DNA from: Clostridium sp. MCC353
GTDB taxonomy: Bacteria > Bacillota > Clostridia > Lachnospirales > Lachnospiraceae
Reading direction: 5' to 3'
DNA length: 50,069 bases
Assembly (NCBI RefSeq): GCF_018785315.1
Contig: NZ_WQPN01000072.1
Location: 1 to 50,069 of the forward strand
Shown: piece after piece, positions 16,901-24,286 of the stretch
Layout of the letters: the number at the start of each line of letters is the position of its first letter
Numbering within the stretch: position 1 is the first letter of the stretch
The notes under the pieces: generated by a model
Database searches by the model: none
Told to the model about the DNA's origin: nothing
Seen by the model: only the letters and a program-made list of their open reading frames with translations
Program-made: the position numbers and the translations under genes

Positions 16901-17221
16901 TTAATGTTTTTGGTCGTGTTTCTTTTTGTAAAAGCAGTAAAGAATGCATACAGTATAATAAAGCAAAATAAAAACGCCAGGCCAAGTTTCTTTGAGAATT
17001 TGGCCTGTCTCTTTTGTACCCATATAGATAAAACAAACTCCGGGAATAAAACCAAGTAAGCCGCCCCAAAATATCGTTTTACTTAGAAAAATACCTGCAA
17101 CCCAAAGCGAAGCCAACCACAACACAACAATAGTGTGAATCGATCCCATCCCCCCAAAAGCCGCCACACCGTAAAATATTGTTATAATGATTGCAGGTAT
17201 AAAAAACACAATCTTTTTCAT
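16901..17221 (-). CDS. Small membrane protein of unknown function
   Basis: About 106 residues with three or four hydrophobic segments (KKIVFFIPAIIITIFYGVAA, HTIVVLWLASLWVAGIFL, FWGGLLGFIPGVCFIYMG, GVFILLYYTVCILYCFYKK) and a basic tail. The chosen ATG at 17221 follows GGGGGTGACGATA; a further ATG lies 5 codons upstream. A good promoter precedes it at 17293-17321. I do not recognise a family. It lies in mobile-element DNA and may be cargo. Confidence 0.55.
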   Translation of the reverse strand: MKKIVFFIPAIIITIFYGVAAFGGMGSIHTIVVLWLASLWVAGIFLSKTIFWGGLLGFIPGVCFIYMGTKETGQILKETWPGVFILLYYTVCILYCFYKKKHDQKH

Positions 17222-17292
17222 TATCGTCACCCCCATAAAAGATCGTCCTCAGTTCACCTTTTCCACCTAATGCGAATATTTTTGATTCTTAT

Positions 17293-17321
17293 ACTTTAAA
17301 TGTTAATGCCGAAACTGTCAA
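17293..17321 (-). promoter_or_regulatory. Promoter of the small membrane protein gene
   Basis: Minus-strand TTGACA (17316-17321) and TAAAGT (17293-17298) with a 17-nt spacer, about 75 nt upstream of the start codon. Confidence 0.55.
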
Positions 17322-17959
17322 GTTGCTACATCTATTCTTATATTGTGCCCCAAGTCTTTATAAAATCAGGGCGGGAATCGGGCGGAATTTTGGTTAAATC
17401 ATGACTTGTAAAGATTTTACAGCACAAGCTGGGAAGATCCGTCAAATGCCCTAATTATCAGCCTTTCCAGCCTCGTTATCTTAACATGAACCCGATCGTA
17501 CATACTAAATCAGGCGCTATTTTTTATTGATTGAATAGATGAAAAATATCTTGTATCTTCTTATAAACAGTTATAAGTTTCGCCTCTAAGAGGCTTAAAC
17601 ACTGGCTTTTTCATGTATCGTCTTTAATCTGTTTATATCTCTTTATATGTTCTCTTTGTAATCGCGGGCGTCAAAAAAGCGTCAAGAGAAAATGTATTGT
17701 TACGCAGTCAAACCAATTTTTAAGGGTAGTCAATACAAATCACCCCCTTTGCCATTTCTGCGCTACGAGACTGTATAACACAAGGCATTACAAGTGCCTG
17801 CTCCGTAACTTTCATTGTGTCAAGTGGGGGAGAGCAGCTTACTGAGTTCACCCACTTGACTACCGCACGAGCAGGGGCAGACGTTCTTGTTAACAGCGGG
17901 CGCAGCCCGCTCATTTACCATCGACAAGTACTGCTGACACTGCTATAAATGATGCTACT
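17322..17959. other. Decayed mobile-element DNA
   Basis: No intact gene. An A/T-rich part (17322-17640) is followed by a repeat-bearing part (17632-17685). A 64-codon minus-strand frame (17720-17914) ends AEMAKGVICIDYP and resembles a gene tail. It has no ribosome site and no recognisable domain, so I treat it as a fragment. The whole interval looks like residue of an ICE. Confidence 0.4.
17632..17685 (-). repeat. Left copy of an imperfect direct repeat flanking the methyltransferase locus
   Basis: It shares TTATATCT...CTTTATA and GCG(T/C)CAAAAAAGCGTCAAG with 19135-19196. On the minus strand the shared part reads L-D-A-F-L followed soon by a stop in both copies, as if both were the same gene's 3' end, possibly an integrase. 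Together they bound a segment of about 1.5 kb. Confidence 0.45.
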
Positions 17960-18733
17960 TTATCCAATTTGCGCTGGCTTTTTCGTAACTAGAAGAAATC
18001 TGTGTGTTGAGGCTTCTATAACACCTTTCTCGTCTAGTAACTTCTGCACTTTGCACAAACGATGAAAACATTTATTAACAGAAAAATTTGGGAATTCCCA
18101 CTCAATAATTCGAGCGAACCAAACTAGTGCGCCTACGTCATAAAACTTGATTTTTGGAAATGCCTCCTGCGATTCTAATATTTCAAATCCGGCGTTTGTA
18201 AATTTTTTGATTGCCTTTTCAAGATATTGTTCTGGATATGGTATTCTTGTGTTGGGAAGCAATAACTCGACCAACTCACGGTCATTTTTGGCACCCACTT
18301 GCTGTGTAATGAATAAACCGTTTGGTTTCAAAACACGAAATATCTCTTCAGCGCTAAAATCGCCATGCCTGTTGATTACCATGTCAAATATGCTGTCGGA
18401 AAATGGAAGTTGCCTAACGTCTGTCGTTTCACGAAAGTCTATTCCCAGAGGCAGCAAAATTGTTTTGCATAATGCAACATTAGGTGGGTATCCTTCCGTA
18501 GCACTTGTGTTTTTGTAAGGATGATTTAAACCTAGTAGAAATTCTCCGCCGCCTGTATCTATATCCAACAATTTCGAGCTATTCAATAAGAACCTGCGTA
18601 CAATTGCCTCATAGTTCCACGGTATATCTCGACCTACTTCATATCGACCATGTATATGCGAGAAATCCCATCCTTGAATATGTGCAACGTGTTCTTCTTG
18701 CAACCATTGCTCTTTTAATATTTCAAAATCCAT
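17960..18733 (-). CDS. Class I SAM-dependent methyltransferase (possible resistance determinant)
   Basis: A 257-residue protein with a Rossmann methyltransferase core. Motif I is LLDIDTGGGEFL (55-66), then TEGYPPN (acidic ribose ligand), VRQLPFSDSIFDMVINRH (motif II/III region) and EIFRVLKPNGLFITQQVG (motifs IV-V). The relatives I recall are broadly distributed methyltransferases of unassigned substrate. AAAGGAG lies 9 nt upstream of the ATG. It lies inside mobile-element remnants and is preceded by a 13-codon leader peptide and nested hairpin, an arrangement typical of antibiotic-inducible rRNA methyltransferases and efflux genes. A role in modifying rRNA or an antibiotic is an inference, not shown by the domain. 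Confidence 0.8.
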   Translation of the reverse strand: MDFEILKEQWLQEEHVAHIQGWDFSHIHGRYEVGRDIPWNYEAIVRRFLLNSSKLLDIDTGGGEFLLGLNHPYKNTSATEGYPPNVALCKTILLPLGIDFRETTDVRQLPFSDSIFDMVINRHGDFSAEEIFRVLKPNGLFITQQVGAKNDRELVELLLPNTRIPYPEQYLEKAIKKFTNAGFEILESQEAFPKIKFYDVGALVWFARIIEWEFPNFSVNKCFHRLCKVQKLLDEKGVIEASTHRFLLVTKKPAQIG

Positions 18734-18776
18734 AATGACTACTCCTTTTCATAATTAAATTTACCCTTTATGAAAT

Positions 18777-18844
18777 CGGTGCAGCCAACTGATAGCAGGA
18801 TCTAAAACCCCTCGATGCAATCTGCTATCAGATATACTGCACCG
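18777..18844 (-). promoter_or_regulatory. Nested hairpin in the methyltransferase leader (attenuator-like)
   Basis: On the minus strand CGGTGCAG (18844-18837) pairs with CTGCACCG (18784-18777). Inside it CTGATAGCAG (18831-18822) pairs perfectly with CTGCTATCAG (18798-18789) around a 23-nt loop. The outer 5' arm is within the last codons of the leader peptide and the inner 5' arm begins at its stop codon. A ribosome stalled on the leader would therefore disrupt the structure. No T-run follows, so control might be of translation, RNA stability or an alternative fold. Confidence 0.6.
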
Positions 18845-18869
18845 AGTAATTACCTCGAATAAGCCTCAT
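18828..18869 (-). CDS. Candidate 13-residue leader peptide of the methyltransferase gene
   Basis: The frame ATG AGG CTT ... ATC TGA encodes MRLIRGNYSVQYI. AAAGGCGGTG lies 7 nt before its ATG, a ribosome site as good as that of the main gene, and the stop is doubled (TGA TAG). It ends 94 nt upstream of the methyltransferase start and overlaps the 5' arm of the nested hairpin. Short leader peptides with this geometry (as for erm, msr and tet genes) sense ribosome-targeting drugs by stalling. That this one does is inference. Confidence 0.55.
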   Translation of the reverse strand: MRLIRGNYSVQYI

Positions 18870-19134
18870 ATGAATTCACCGCCTTTCAGAAATACGATTA
18901 TGCTTTTTAGGCCATTTTCCCACTTTGTTTGTAATGTCTTTCCTAATTCACCGTGTGTGTTTGGGATACTTCCCAAAAACAAGTTTATGGAAATGGGTAC
19001 CCGCTTCCTATGCTTGCTACGGAACTTTTTACATCCCCCAAAAACGGAAGGAAAGGAACAGAATTGAATTAAATTCGCTCGTCACGCTGATGAAAGACAA
19101 AAGGAACAAATCGCAAACCAACTGAAAATTATAC
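18870..19134. other. Non-coding upstream part of the methyltransferase locus
   Basis: No gene recognised. Minus-strand frames contain short peptide-like tails but no start site or domain. A small hairpin TTGGGA-TAC-TTCCCAA lies at 18961-18976. No clear -35/-10 pair for the methyltransferase was found. Confidence 0.4.
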
Positions 19135-19196
19135 TTATATCTTCTTATAGCCTTTTATAAGTCCTGATTGAGCTTGAGCGCCAAAAAAGCGTCAAG
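19135..19196 (-). repeat. Right copy of the direct repeat flanking the methyltransferase locus
   Basis: It matches 17632-17685 at TTATATCTTCTTATA and GCGCCAAAAAAGCGTCAAG. The minus strand again reads L-D-A-F-L in one frame, ending at a stop. It is the junction between mobile DNA and the catabolic supra-operon beginning at 19308. Confidence 0.45.
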
Positions 19197-19307
19197 CAAC
19201 TTTTTAACCCACTATTACAATAACCCACAAAGGCCCAAATGTACAGTGTTTGTGTGGGTTTACATCGTTTCCCATCCTACTGTTTGTTAAAACAATTCTA
19301 CTATTTT

Positions 19308-21155
19308 TTATTGAGTTTCCGATATCTTCCACTCAGTAAAGTTTCCGCTTACATGGCCTTTCACATATACCCCGGCCATAGCGCCGGTAAACCTCTTTCC
19401 TTTTACCAGGCCCTCGCTGCTCAGGTATTTGGTGTCTTCCGCGGTATCGGTTTGGATCCAGCCTTCTCCTGAATCAAAGTAAAACCGGCGTTTCATGCCC
19501 TCTGTCTTCATCTTACACAAGACATACCCGCCGCATTTTAAATTCCCTTTAAAAACATCATGGAACCTGTCGTTTATGTATCCGTCCCCTGCATATTCCT
19601 GAAATACAATCCCATACTTCCCGTTCTTGTATCCAACACCGTATTTGAGGTAACTGTTTTCATCGTAGTATCCTGTCAGACCCAGGCTTTCTCCCTCCGA
19701 CAGTTCCGGCACTTTAAACTGGCAGACGGCTTCAAAGTCAAAATATTTTTGACGCTCGACCAGAATGCTTCTGCACTGGAGGGAATTTAAGTCCTCTCCT
19801 TGTCCCGCCAAAAACAGGGTGTTTTCTTTTACAGAGATTTGATCCCGGGAAAGGGGTCTTGGGGTCATCCATTCTTTTTTCATCCAGCATGGATATCCGC
19901 CCAGGGGGGCAGACGTATATTCTGATTCTATTTCATTTGGGGACGCATTGCGTCCGGTTATATCGTGGCCGACGGAAATGACCGGGAATTTTTGCTGTGA
20001 ACTGGGGCCCCGGCCGCGGTTGATCACAGGCCATCCGTCGGAAGTCCACTCAAGGGGATCCATGGAGGTTTCACGTCCCAGGATTCCATACTGCCCGTTC
20101 AGTTTCCGAAGGCACAGATATACAATCCACCAGCTTCCGTCCGGAAGCTGAACCGGCTTTCCGTGGCCGCAGCACTGGATTGGGGCATTGTCGTCCCATT
20201 GGTAGAGGATGGGATTATAGGGACATGGTTCATAGGTTCCCATCAATTCTTTGGATCGGGATACGGTGATCCGGTGGCCCCGGCCTGTGCCGCCTTCCGC
20301 CAGGAACAGATAATAATAACCATTGTGCCGCAGCATGTGGGGGCCTTCCGGTTTCCGTTTAAAGTCCCCAAACCACAGCAGTTTAGCCGGAGAAATCTGT
20401 TTCCGGCAGTCCCGGCTCAGTTCCAGAATCCGCGCGCCCCGGTTTAACAGCATGTATTTGCGTCCGTCCGCATCGTGGAAAATCGACGGGTCAATTCCAT
20501 CTTCATGAATCCATGCCGGTTCCTCATACGGGCCTTCCGGCCTTTCAGAAGAAGTGACCATCTGAACCCGTTTCTCTTCCATGCCTTCATTGAGGCGGAG
20601 GGTTGCCGTAATATAAAAACATCCGTCACTGTAGGAAATATCCGGCGCCCAATAGCCCCGTCCCCCGTCCAGCAAATCCAGCCGGGCATACTCCGGCTCT
20701 GTGACGGCGTATCCGATGATCCGCCAGTTCACCAAATCTTTTGAGTGGGAAATGGGAATGCAGGGAAAGAAACAAAATGTGGAATTGACCATAAAATAAT
20801 CTTCCCCAACCCTCACAACAGAAGGATCCGGGAAAAATCCCCGGCGGATGGGATTGTGAAAACTGTTTTCATAGGTAAAACCACATTTTTCCGCAAAATA
20901 ATTCAAAATATCCTGAAATCCCAGCCGGAAAGCCAGGTCATAAGGGGTTTCCCCGTATCGATTTCCCGCCGCCGGATCAAGGCCGACCCGGTTCGCCAGG
21001 TAACTGACCACCTGGAGATTTCCGGATTTTACGCCATAATATAAGGCGTTATTTTGATCCCGGTCCGTATCCTTTACATTGACAGCCGTATATTCCACCA
21101 GCCGCATGACTTCCTCTAAATCACCTTGTTCCGCCGCTTTAAACACTTCTTCCAT
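19308..21155 (-). CDS. Ankyrin-repeat / GH43 glycoside hydrolase fusion
   Basis: About 615 residues from the ATG at 21155, which follows AAAGGGA and lies 7 nt after the preceding stop. Residues 1-100 form about three ankyrin repeats (AAEQGDLEEVMRLVE, NNALYYGVKSGNLQVVSYLA, GETPYDLAFRLGFQDILNYF). A GH43 five-bladed propeller follows: FFPDPSVVRVGEDYFMVNST with the general-base Asp, WAPDISYSDGCFYIT, GIDPSIFHDADGRKYML, and KPEGPHMLRHNGYYYLFLAE with the acid Glu. A C-terminal beta-sandwich (about 430-615) ends the protein, as in GH43_12-like beta-xylosidases. GH43 enzymes release arabinose or xylose. There is no signal peptide, so it is cytoplasmic. Ankyrin repeats are rare on glycosidases. It is the last gene of the supra-operon. 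Confidence 0.85.
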   Translation of the reverse strand: MEEVFKAAEQGDLEEVMRLVEYTAVNVKDTDRDQNNALYYGVKSGNLQVVSYLANRVGLDPAAGNRYGETPYDLAFRLGFQDILNYFAEKCGFTYENSFHNPIRRGFFPDPSVVRVGEDYFMVNSTFCFFPCIPISHSKDLVNWRIIGYAVTEPEYARLDLLDGGRGYWAPDISYSDGCFYITATLRLNEGMEEKRVQMVTSSERPEGPYEEPAWIHEDGIDPSIFHDADGRKYMLLNRGARILELSRDCRKQISPAKLLWFGDFKRKPEGPHMLRHNGYYYLFLAEGGTGRGHRITVSRSKELMGTYEPCPYNPILYQWDDNAPIQCCGHGKPVQLPDGSWWIVYLCLRKLNGQYGILGRETSMDPLEWTSDGWPVINRGRGPSSQQKFPVISVGHDITGRNASPNEIESEYTSAPLGGYPCWMKKEWMTPRPLSRDQISVKENTLFLAGQGEDLNSLQCRSILVERQKYFDFEAVCQFKVPELSEGESLGLTGYYDENSYLKYGVGYKNGKYGIVFQEYAGDGYINDRFHDVFKGNLKCGGYVLCKMKTEGMKRRFYFDSGEGWIQTDTAEDTKYLSSEGLVKGKRFTGAMAGVYVKGHVSGNFTEWKISETQ

Positions 21156-21162
21156 GCTCTGT

Positions 21163-23226
21163 TTAATCCCTTTCCATATATTCGTTTTCCCGGTATTTCT
21201 TCCACACCACCTCGAAAACCTCCGGCTCCCTGATCTGTTCCAGCTTTCTGACCGGCCTCCAGACAGCCTTACAAATCCTATTTTCCCGGTCAAATCTTAT
21301 CTCCTGTATCTCATCCTCATGGGCCATCCCGTCCGGCCCGTCCAATGTAAATGCCGCCAGTTCCGGCACAACCACCTGGTCTTGCCTTCCCTCCGGTGTT
21401 TCCGGGTAAAGAGCAGAACCCCGGCTCCGCCCGCCGTGCTTCTGATAATCCAGCATCGCTTCCAGATACACCTTCTGACAGATTCTCATATCGTAATACC
21501 TGTAAAACCTGGATAAAAATGCAGTATCAACACATTTTTCCTCTTGAGCTCCGTTTTCTGCCTCCGCTCCGGCCAATTTCTTTAATTCCCGGCCGATTTC
21601 CAGGCACATCTTTTCCATGCCCTCTGTTTGGCGCATCATCGCCCCGTACCGGCTCATATCCTGCACCGCATGTTTCCATAGATTTGAAAAACTGTCCGCT
21701 CCCGGCGCATGTTCCAAACCATTTGTATTCGGAACTTCCCGGCAGGCAGAGGCCCGTACCCCCATGGAAATGCAGTCTTTCACCTGGTCTTTTAAAATGT
21801 CTTCCACATCGTTTGTCCACGGGCGCTGCTGCTCCCTGTGGGCGGCGATATATTCCGCTGCCCGGGCTGATCCCACCTGGCCGGAATTCAGCGCACTGCC
21901 CCCCGGACGGCAGATTCCATGGGTGCCCGCCGCTTCTCCAACGGCAAAAAAGCCTTCCACTTCAGTCTGCCACCAGCAATCCACGGCCAGACCGCCGTTA
22001 TTGTGCTGGGCGCAGACTGCCACCTCCAGCATTTCCTTCTCTAAATCCACCTGATGTTCTTTATAAAATGACACTGCCGGTGCATTTAAAATGCACAGCC
22101 TCTCATAGGGCGTCTGCCGGCAGGCCCCGGACCGCTTCAGATATCCCCCCGCCTCATCTGAAAGGGCGTCAAAGTCAACCAAAAGCCCGCCCGGATTGCT
22201 GCGGTAATCAAGCCATACCCGGCGGCCGCGGACACAGGTTTCCCGGTAAACCAGAAGATCGATCATAGAAGAGCCCTCCGCCGCCTTCCTGGCATCGAAA
22301 GGCCATTGATACCCCTTCAAAAAGACCATATTCATCATTTCTTCCCTGTTGTCATAAAATTCCATTAAAAATTCCCGCTCATCTTTGCCCTCCTGGTCTG
22401 TGGAAACAAATCGGGGCAACACCTGCATGTAGCTGCCGCTTACATTCCATCTGGGTTTTTTAGATGCCAGGCCGTACTGCCATTCGGTCAGATTTTTCCC
22501 CGGCACGCCTGCTTCAAATGCGATTCCCGATGCTCCCATCTGGCTGGCCGGATAAACGCTGTCCCAGTAGATCCCGGCAGGCCCTCCGGTGGCATAGACC
22601 ACGTTAACGCAGCGGATCAGCACGAATCCCCCTCCGCTGGTATCCAGACAAAGAATCCCATAAAGCTTTTTCTGATGCGTCAACACCCGGATCACCTGGA
22701 AATTGTCGTAAATGGGAATCTTCTTATCCCTCACATTCCGCTCCAGAGCCTCCGTCATATAGCGGGATGTATAAGGCCCGGCGCTGGTTCCCCTGTCGTT
22801 GGGATCATGGTCCGTCTTATAGCCCACATACTCCCCATACCGGTCATGGGGAAACGGAACCCCCAATTCCACCAGTTTAAAAAATCCCTGGCAGGAAAGC
22901 GCGGCCTCGCAGAGGGCGTGATCCCCATCCACACAGCCTCCGCCATAGAGTACCTGGGCCAGTTTCCGGACACTGTCCGTCCCGCTGCCCGACAATGACA
23001 GCTTGTAATACGTCTGTTTGTCCGACCCTGTATTCCTGGACGTGCCGGAATTCATGCGCTCCGTCACAAGAGCCATGTCCCGCACCCCAAATTTCCAAAG
23101 GCAGTCGGCTGAATTTAAGCCGGCTGCCCCTGATCCAACCACTATGGTATGAATGTCTAAAATGCGCAGCCCATTTTTGTCTGCCCATTCTTTTCCCATA
23201 TTTTGATTTATACTGTCTATCTTCAT
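21163..23226 (-). CDS. Fumarate-reductase-like FAD-dependent oxidoreductase
   Basis: About 687 residues of the succinate dehydrogenase/fumarate reductase flavoprotein superfamily. The N-terminal dinucleotide-binding loop is VVGSGAAGLNSADCL. The C-terminal FAD-closing part is FFAVGEAAGTHGICRPGGSALNSGQVGSARAAEYI, preceded by HNNGGLAVD, a position used for substrate binding in family members. A helical C-terminal domain follows. There is no haem domain, no signal peptide and no Fe-S motif. Relatives reduce or oxidise C-C bonds (fumarate, aspartate, adenylylsulfate, ketosteroids, urocanate). The start at 23226 follows AAGGAAAAG. Its operon with a two-[4Fe-4S] flavin enzyme suggests reduction of an unsaturated sugar-derived acid. 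Substrate unknown. Confidence 0.82.
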   Translation of the reverse strand: MKIDSINQNMGKEWADKNGLRILDIHTIVVGSGAAGLNSADCLWKFGVRDMALVTERMNSGTSRNTGSDKQTYYKLSLSGSGTDSVRKLAQVLYGGGCVDGDHALCEAALSCQGFFKLVELGVPFPHDRYGEYVGYKTDHDPNDRGTSAGPYTSRYMTEALERNVRDKKIPIYDNFQVIRVLTHQKKLYGILCLDTSGGGFVLIRCVNVVYATGGPAGIYWDSVYPASQMGASGIAFEAGVPGKNLTEWQYGLASKKPRWNVSGSYMQVLPRFVSTDQEGKDEREFLMEFYDNREEMMNMVFLKGYQWPFDARKAAEGSSMIDLLVYRETCVRGRRVWLDYRSNPGGLLVDFDALSDEAGGYLKRSGACRQTPYERLCILNAPAVSFYKEHQVDLEKEMLEVAVCAQHNNGGLAVDCWWQTEVEGFFAVGEAAGTHGICRPGGSALNSGQVGSARAAEYIAAHREQQRPWTNDVEDILKDQVKDCISMGVRASACREVPNTNGLEHAPGADSFSNLWKHAVQDMSRYGAMMRQTEGMEKMCLEIGRELKKLAGAEAENGAQEEKCVDTAFLSRFYRYYDMRICQKVYLEAMLDYQKHGGRSRGSALYPETPEGRQDQVVVPELAAFTLDGPDGMAHEDEIQEIRFDRENRICKAVWRPVRKLEQIREPEVFEVVWKKYRENEYMERD

Positions 23227-23508
23227 CTTTTCCTTAACCCTGCCCTTCCACTCCATTCCCAGCAGACAATTTTACGTCTCCTATACTGCCCGCCTCCACC
23301 GTCTTATGCCGGGCTAAGCCTCTGCCTGATTTCACCCGTCTGCCATTAACTGCTTGTCTGGCTCACACCGCACACAACTTCATCCGTCTGCCTGGCTCAT
23401 TTATCGTCCAACTTCAACTGTTTGTATCCCTCTTACTGCAGTCCACGTATATCTTCAACTGCATCCCCCACATCACACTCACCAAGCAATCCTCTCGCTC
23501 CCGCCTGT
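23227..23508 (-). other. Purine-rich intergenic stretch inside the supra-operon
   Basis: About 280 nt without a gene. On the minus strand it is strongly purine-rich and contains degenerate doubled words: CAGTTGAAG twice, TGAGCCAG(G/A)CA twice, and GGCAGACGG(A/G)TGAA twice. No hairpin with T-run and no open frame with a ribosome site were found. It may be a decayed gene or a spacer grown by duplication. Confidence 0.4.
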
Positions 23509-24282
23509 CTACAGCCTCTTAATATGAAATCCCCCGTCAATATCCACATAATTTCCCGTAGTATACAGAAACTTATCCGAACAAAACGCGCTGACCGCGT
23601 CCGCCACATCCTGAGGCAGCCCCCAGCGTTTTACCGGAAATGCCCCTGCCTGGATTAACGCGTCATATTTTTCCTGTACTTTGCTGGTCATGTCCGTTTT
23701 AATCACGCCCGGACGCACTTCATGAACCAGTATTCCATCTCCCGCCAGACGGTCCGCAAACAATACGGTAATCATGGACAGGGCCGCCTTAGAAACACAG
23801 TATTCTCCGCGGTTTACAGAAGAAACCTCTGCCGAACAGGAACCCACATTGACAATGGTGCCCCGTTTTTTTCCAATCACTTCCTGTTTCAGCATCTGGT
23901 TAGCCACCATCTGGGTCAGGAATAAAGTGCCTTTGGCGTTGATTCCCATAACCCGGTCAAAGCTTTCCTCCGTCATTTCCAAAAGATCCGCCCGCACCGA
24001 CGGAGCCACGCCCGCATTATTGACCAGCACATCAATCCTTCCATAACGGGCCACGGTTTCCTCCACCAGCCGCTTCCGGTCTTCCCTGTTGTCTAAGCTT
24101 CCCTGTACATAGAACCAGTCAATTCCGTGTTCATCCAGCACGTTCAGCCGTTCTGTGCAGTCTTCTTCCGGCCTTGTGGCAAACACCACCACCTGATATC
24201 CGTCCAAGCCCAACTGACGGGCAATGGCCAGCCCGATTCCCCGGCTGGCCCCTGTTACGATCGCTGTTTTTTGTACTGCCAC
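23509..24282 (-). CDS. Short-chain dehydrogenase/reductase (SDR)
   Basis: About 257 residues. The NAD(P) motif is TGASRGIGLAIARQLG, followed by NNAGVAP, catalytic Ser in NVGSCSAEVSS, and YxxxK as YCVSK. The C terminus DIDGGFHIKRL is typical of classical SDRs such as FabG-like and sugar dehydrogenases. The start is GTG at 24282, 9 nt after GAGAGGGG and 4 nt beyond the preceding stop. The in-frame ATG further upstream would overlap that gene and lacks a ribosome site. In this locus it probably oxidises or reduces a sugar-derived alcohol. Confidence 0.88.
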   Translation of the reverse strand: MAVQKTAIVTGASRGIGLAIARQLGLDGYQVVVFATRPEEDCTERLNVLDEHGIDWFYVQGSLDNREDRKRLVEETVARYGRIDVLVNNAGVAPSVRADLLEMTEESFDRVMGINAKGTLFLTQMVANQMLKQEVIGKKRGTIVNVGSCSAEVSSVNRGEYCVSKAALSMITVLFADRLAGDGILVHEVRPGVIKTDMTSKVQEKYDALIQAGAFPVKRWGLPQDVADAVSAFCSDKFLYTTGNYVDIDGGFHIKRL

Positions 24283-24286
24283 AGGT

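Noticed and set aside
16684-17055. 123-codon minus-strand frame overlapping the small membrane protein
   Set aside because: It is in another frame of the better-supported membrane protein, which has promoter and ribosome site.
17720-17914. 64-codon minus-strand frame ending AEMAKGVICIDYP
   Set aside because: No ribosome site, no domain. It may be the tail of a lost ICE gene, so I list the area as decayed mobile DNA only.
18960-18980. Terminator at TTGGGATACTTCCCAA
   Set aside because: Stem only 6 bp with no consistent T-run relative to a gene end.
21156-21293. 46-residue N-terminal extension of the ankyrin-GH43 protein
   Set aside because: It overlaps the end of the flavoprotein gene and has arginine/serine-rich content of an out-of-frame read. 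AAAGGGA and the ATG at 21155 fit better.
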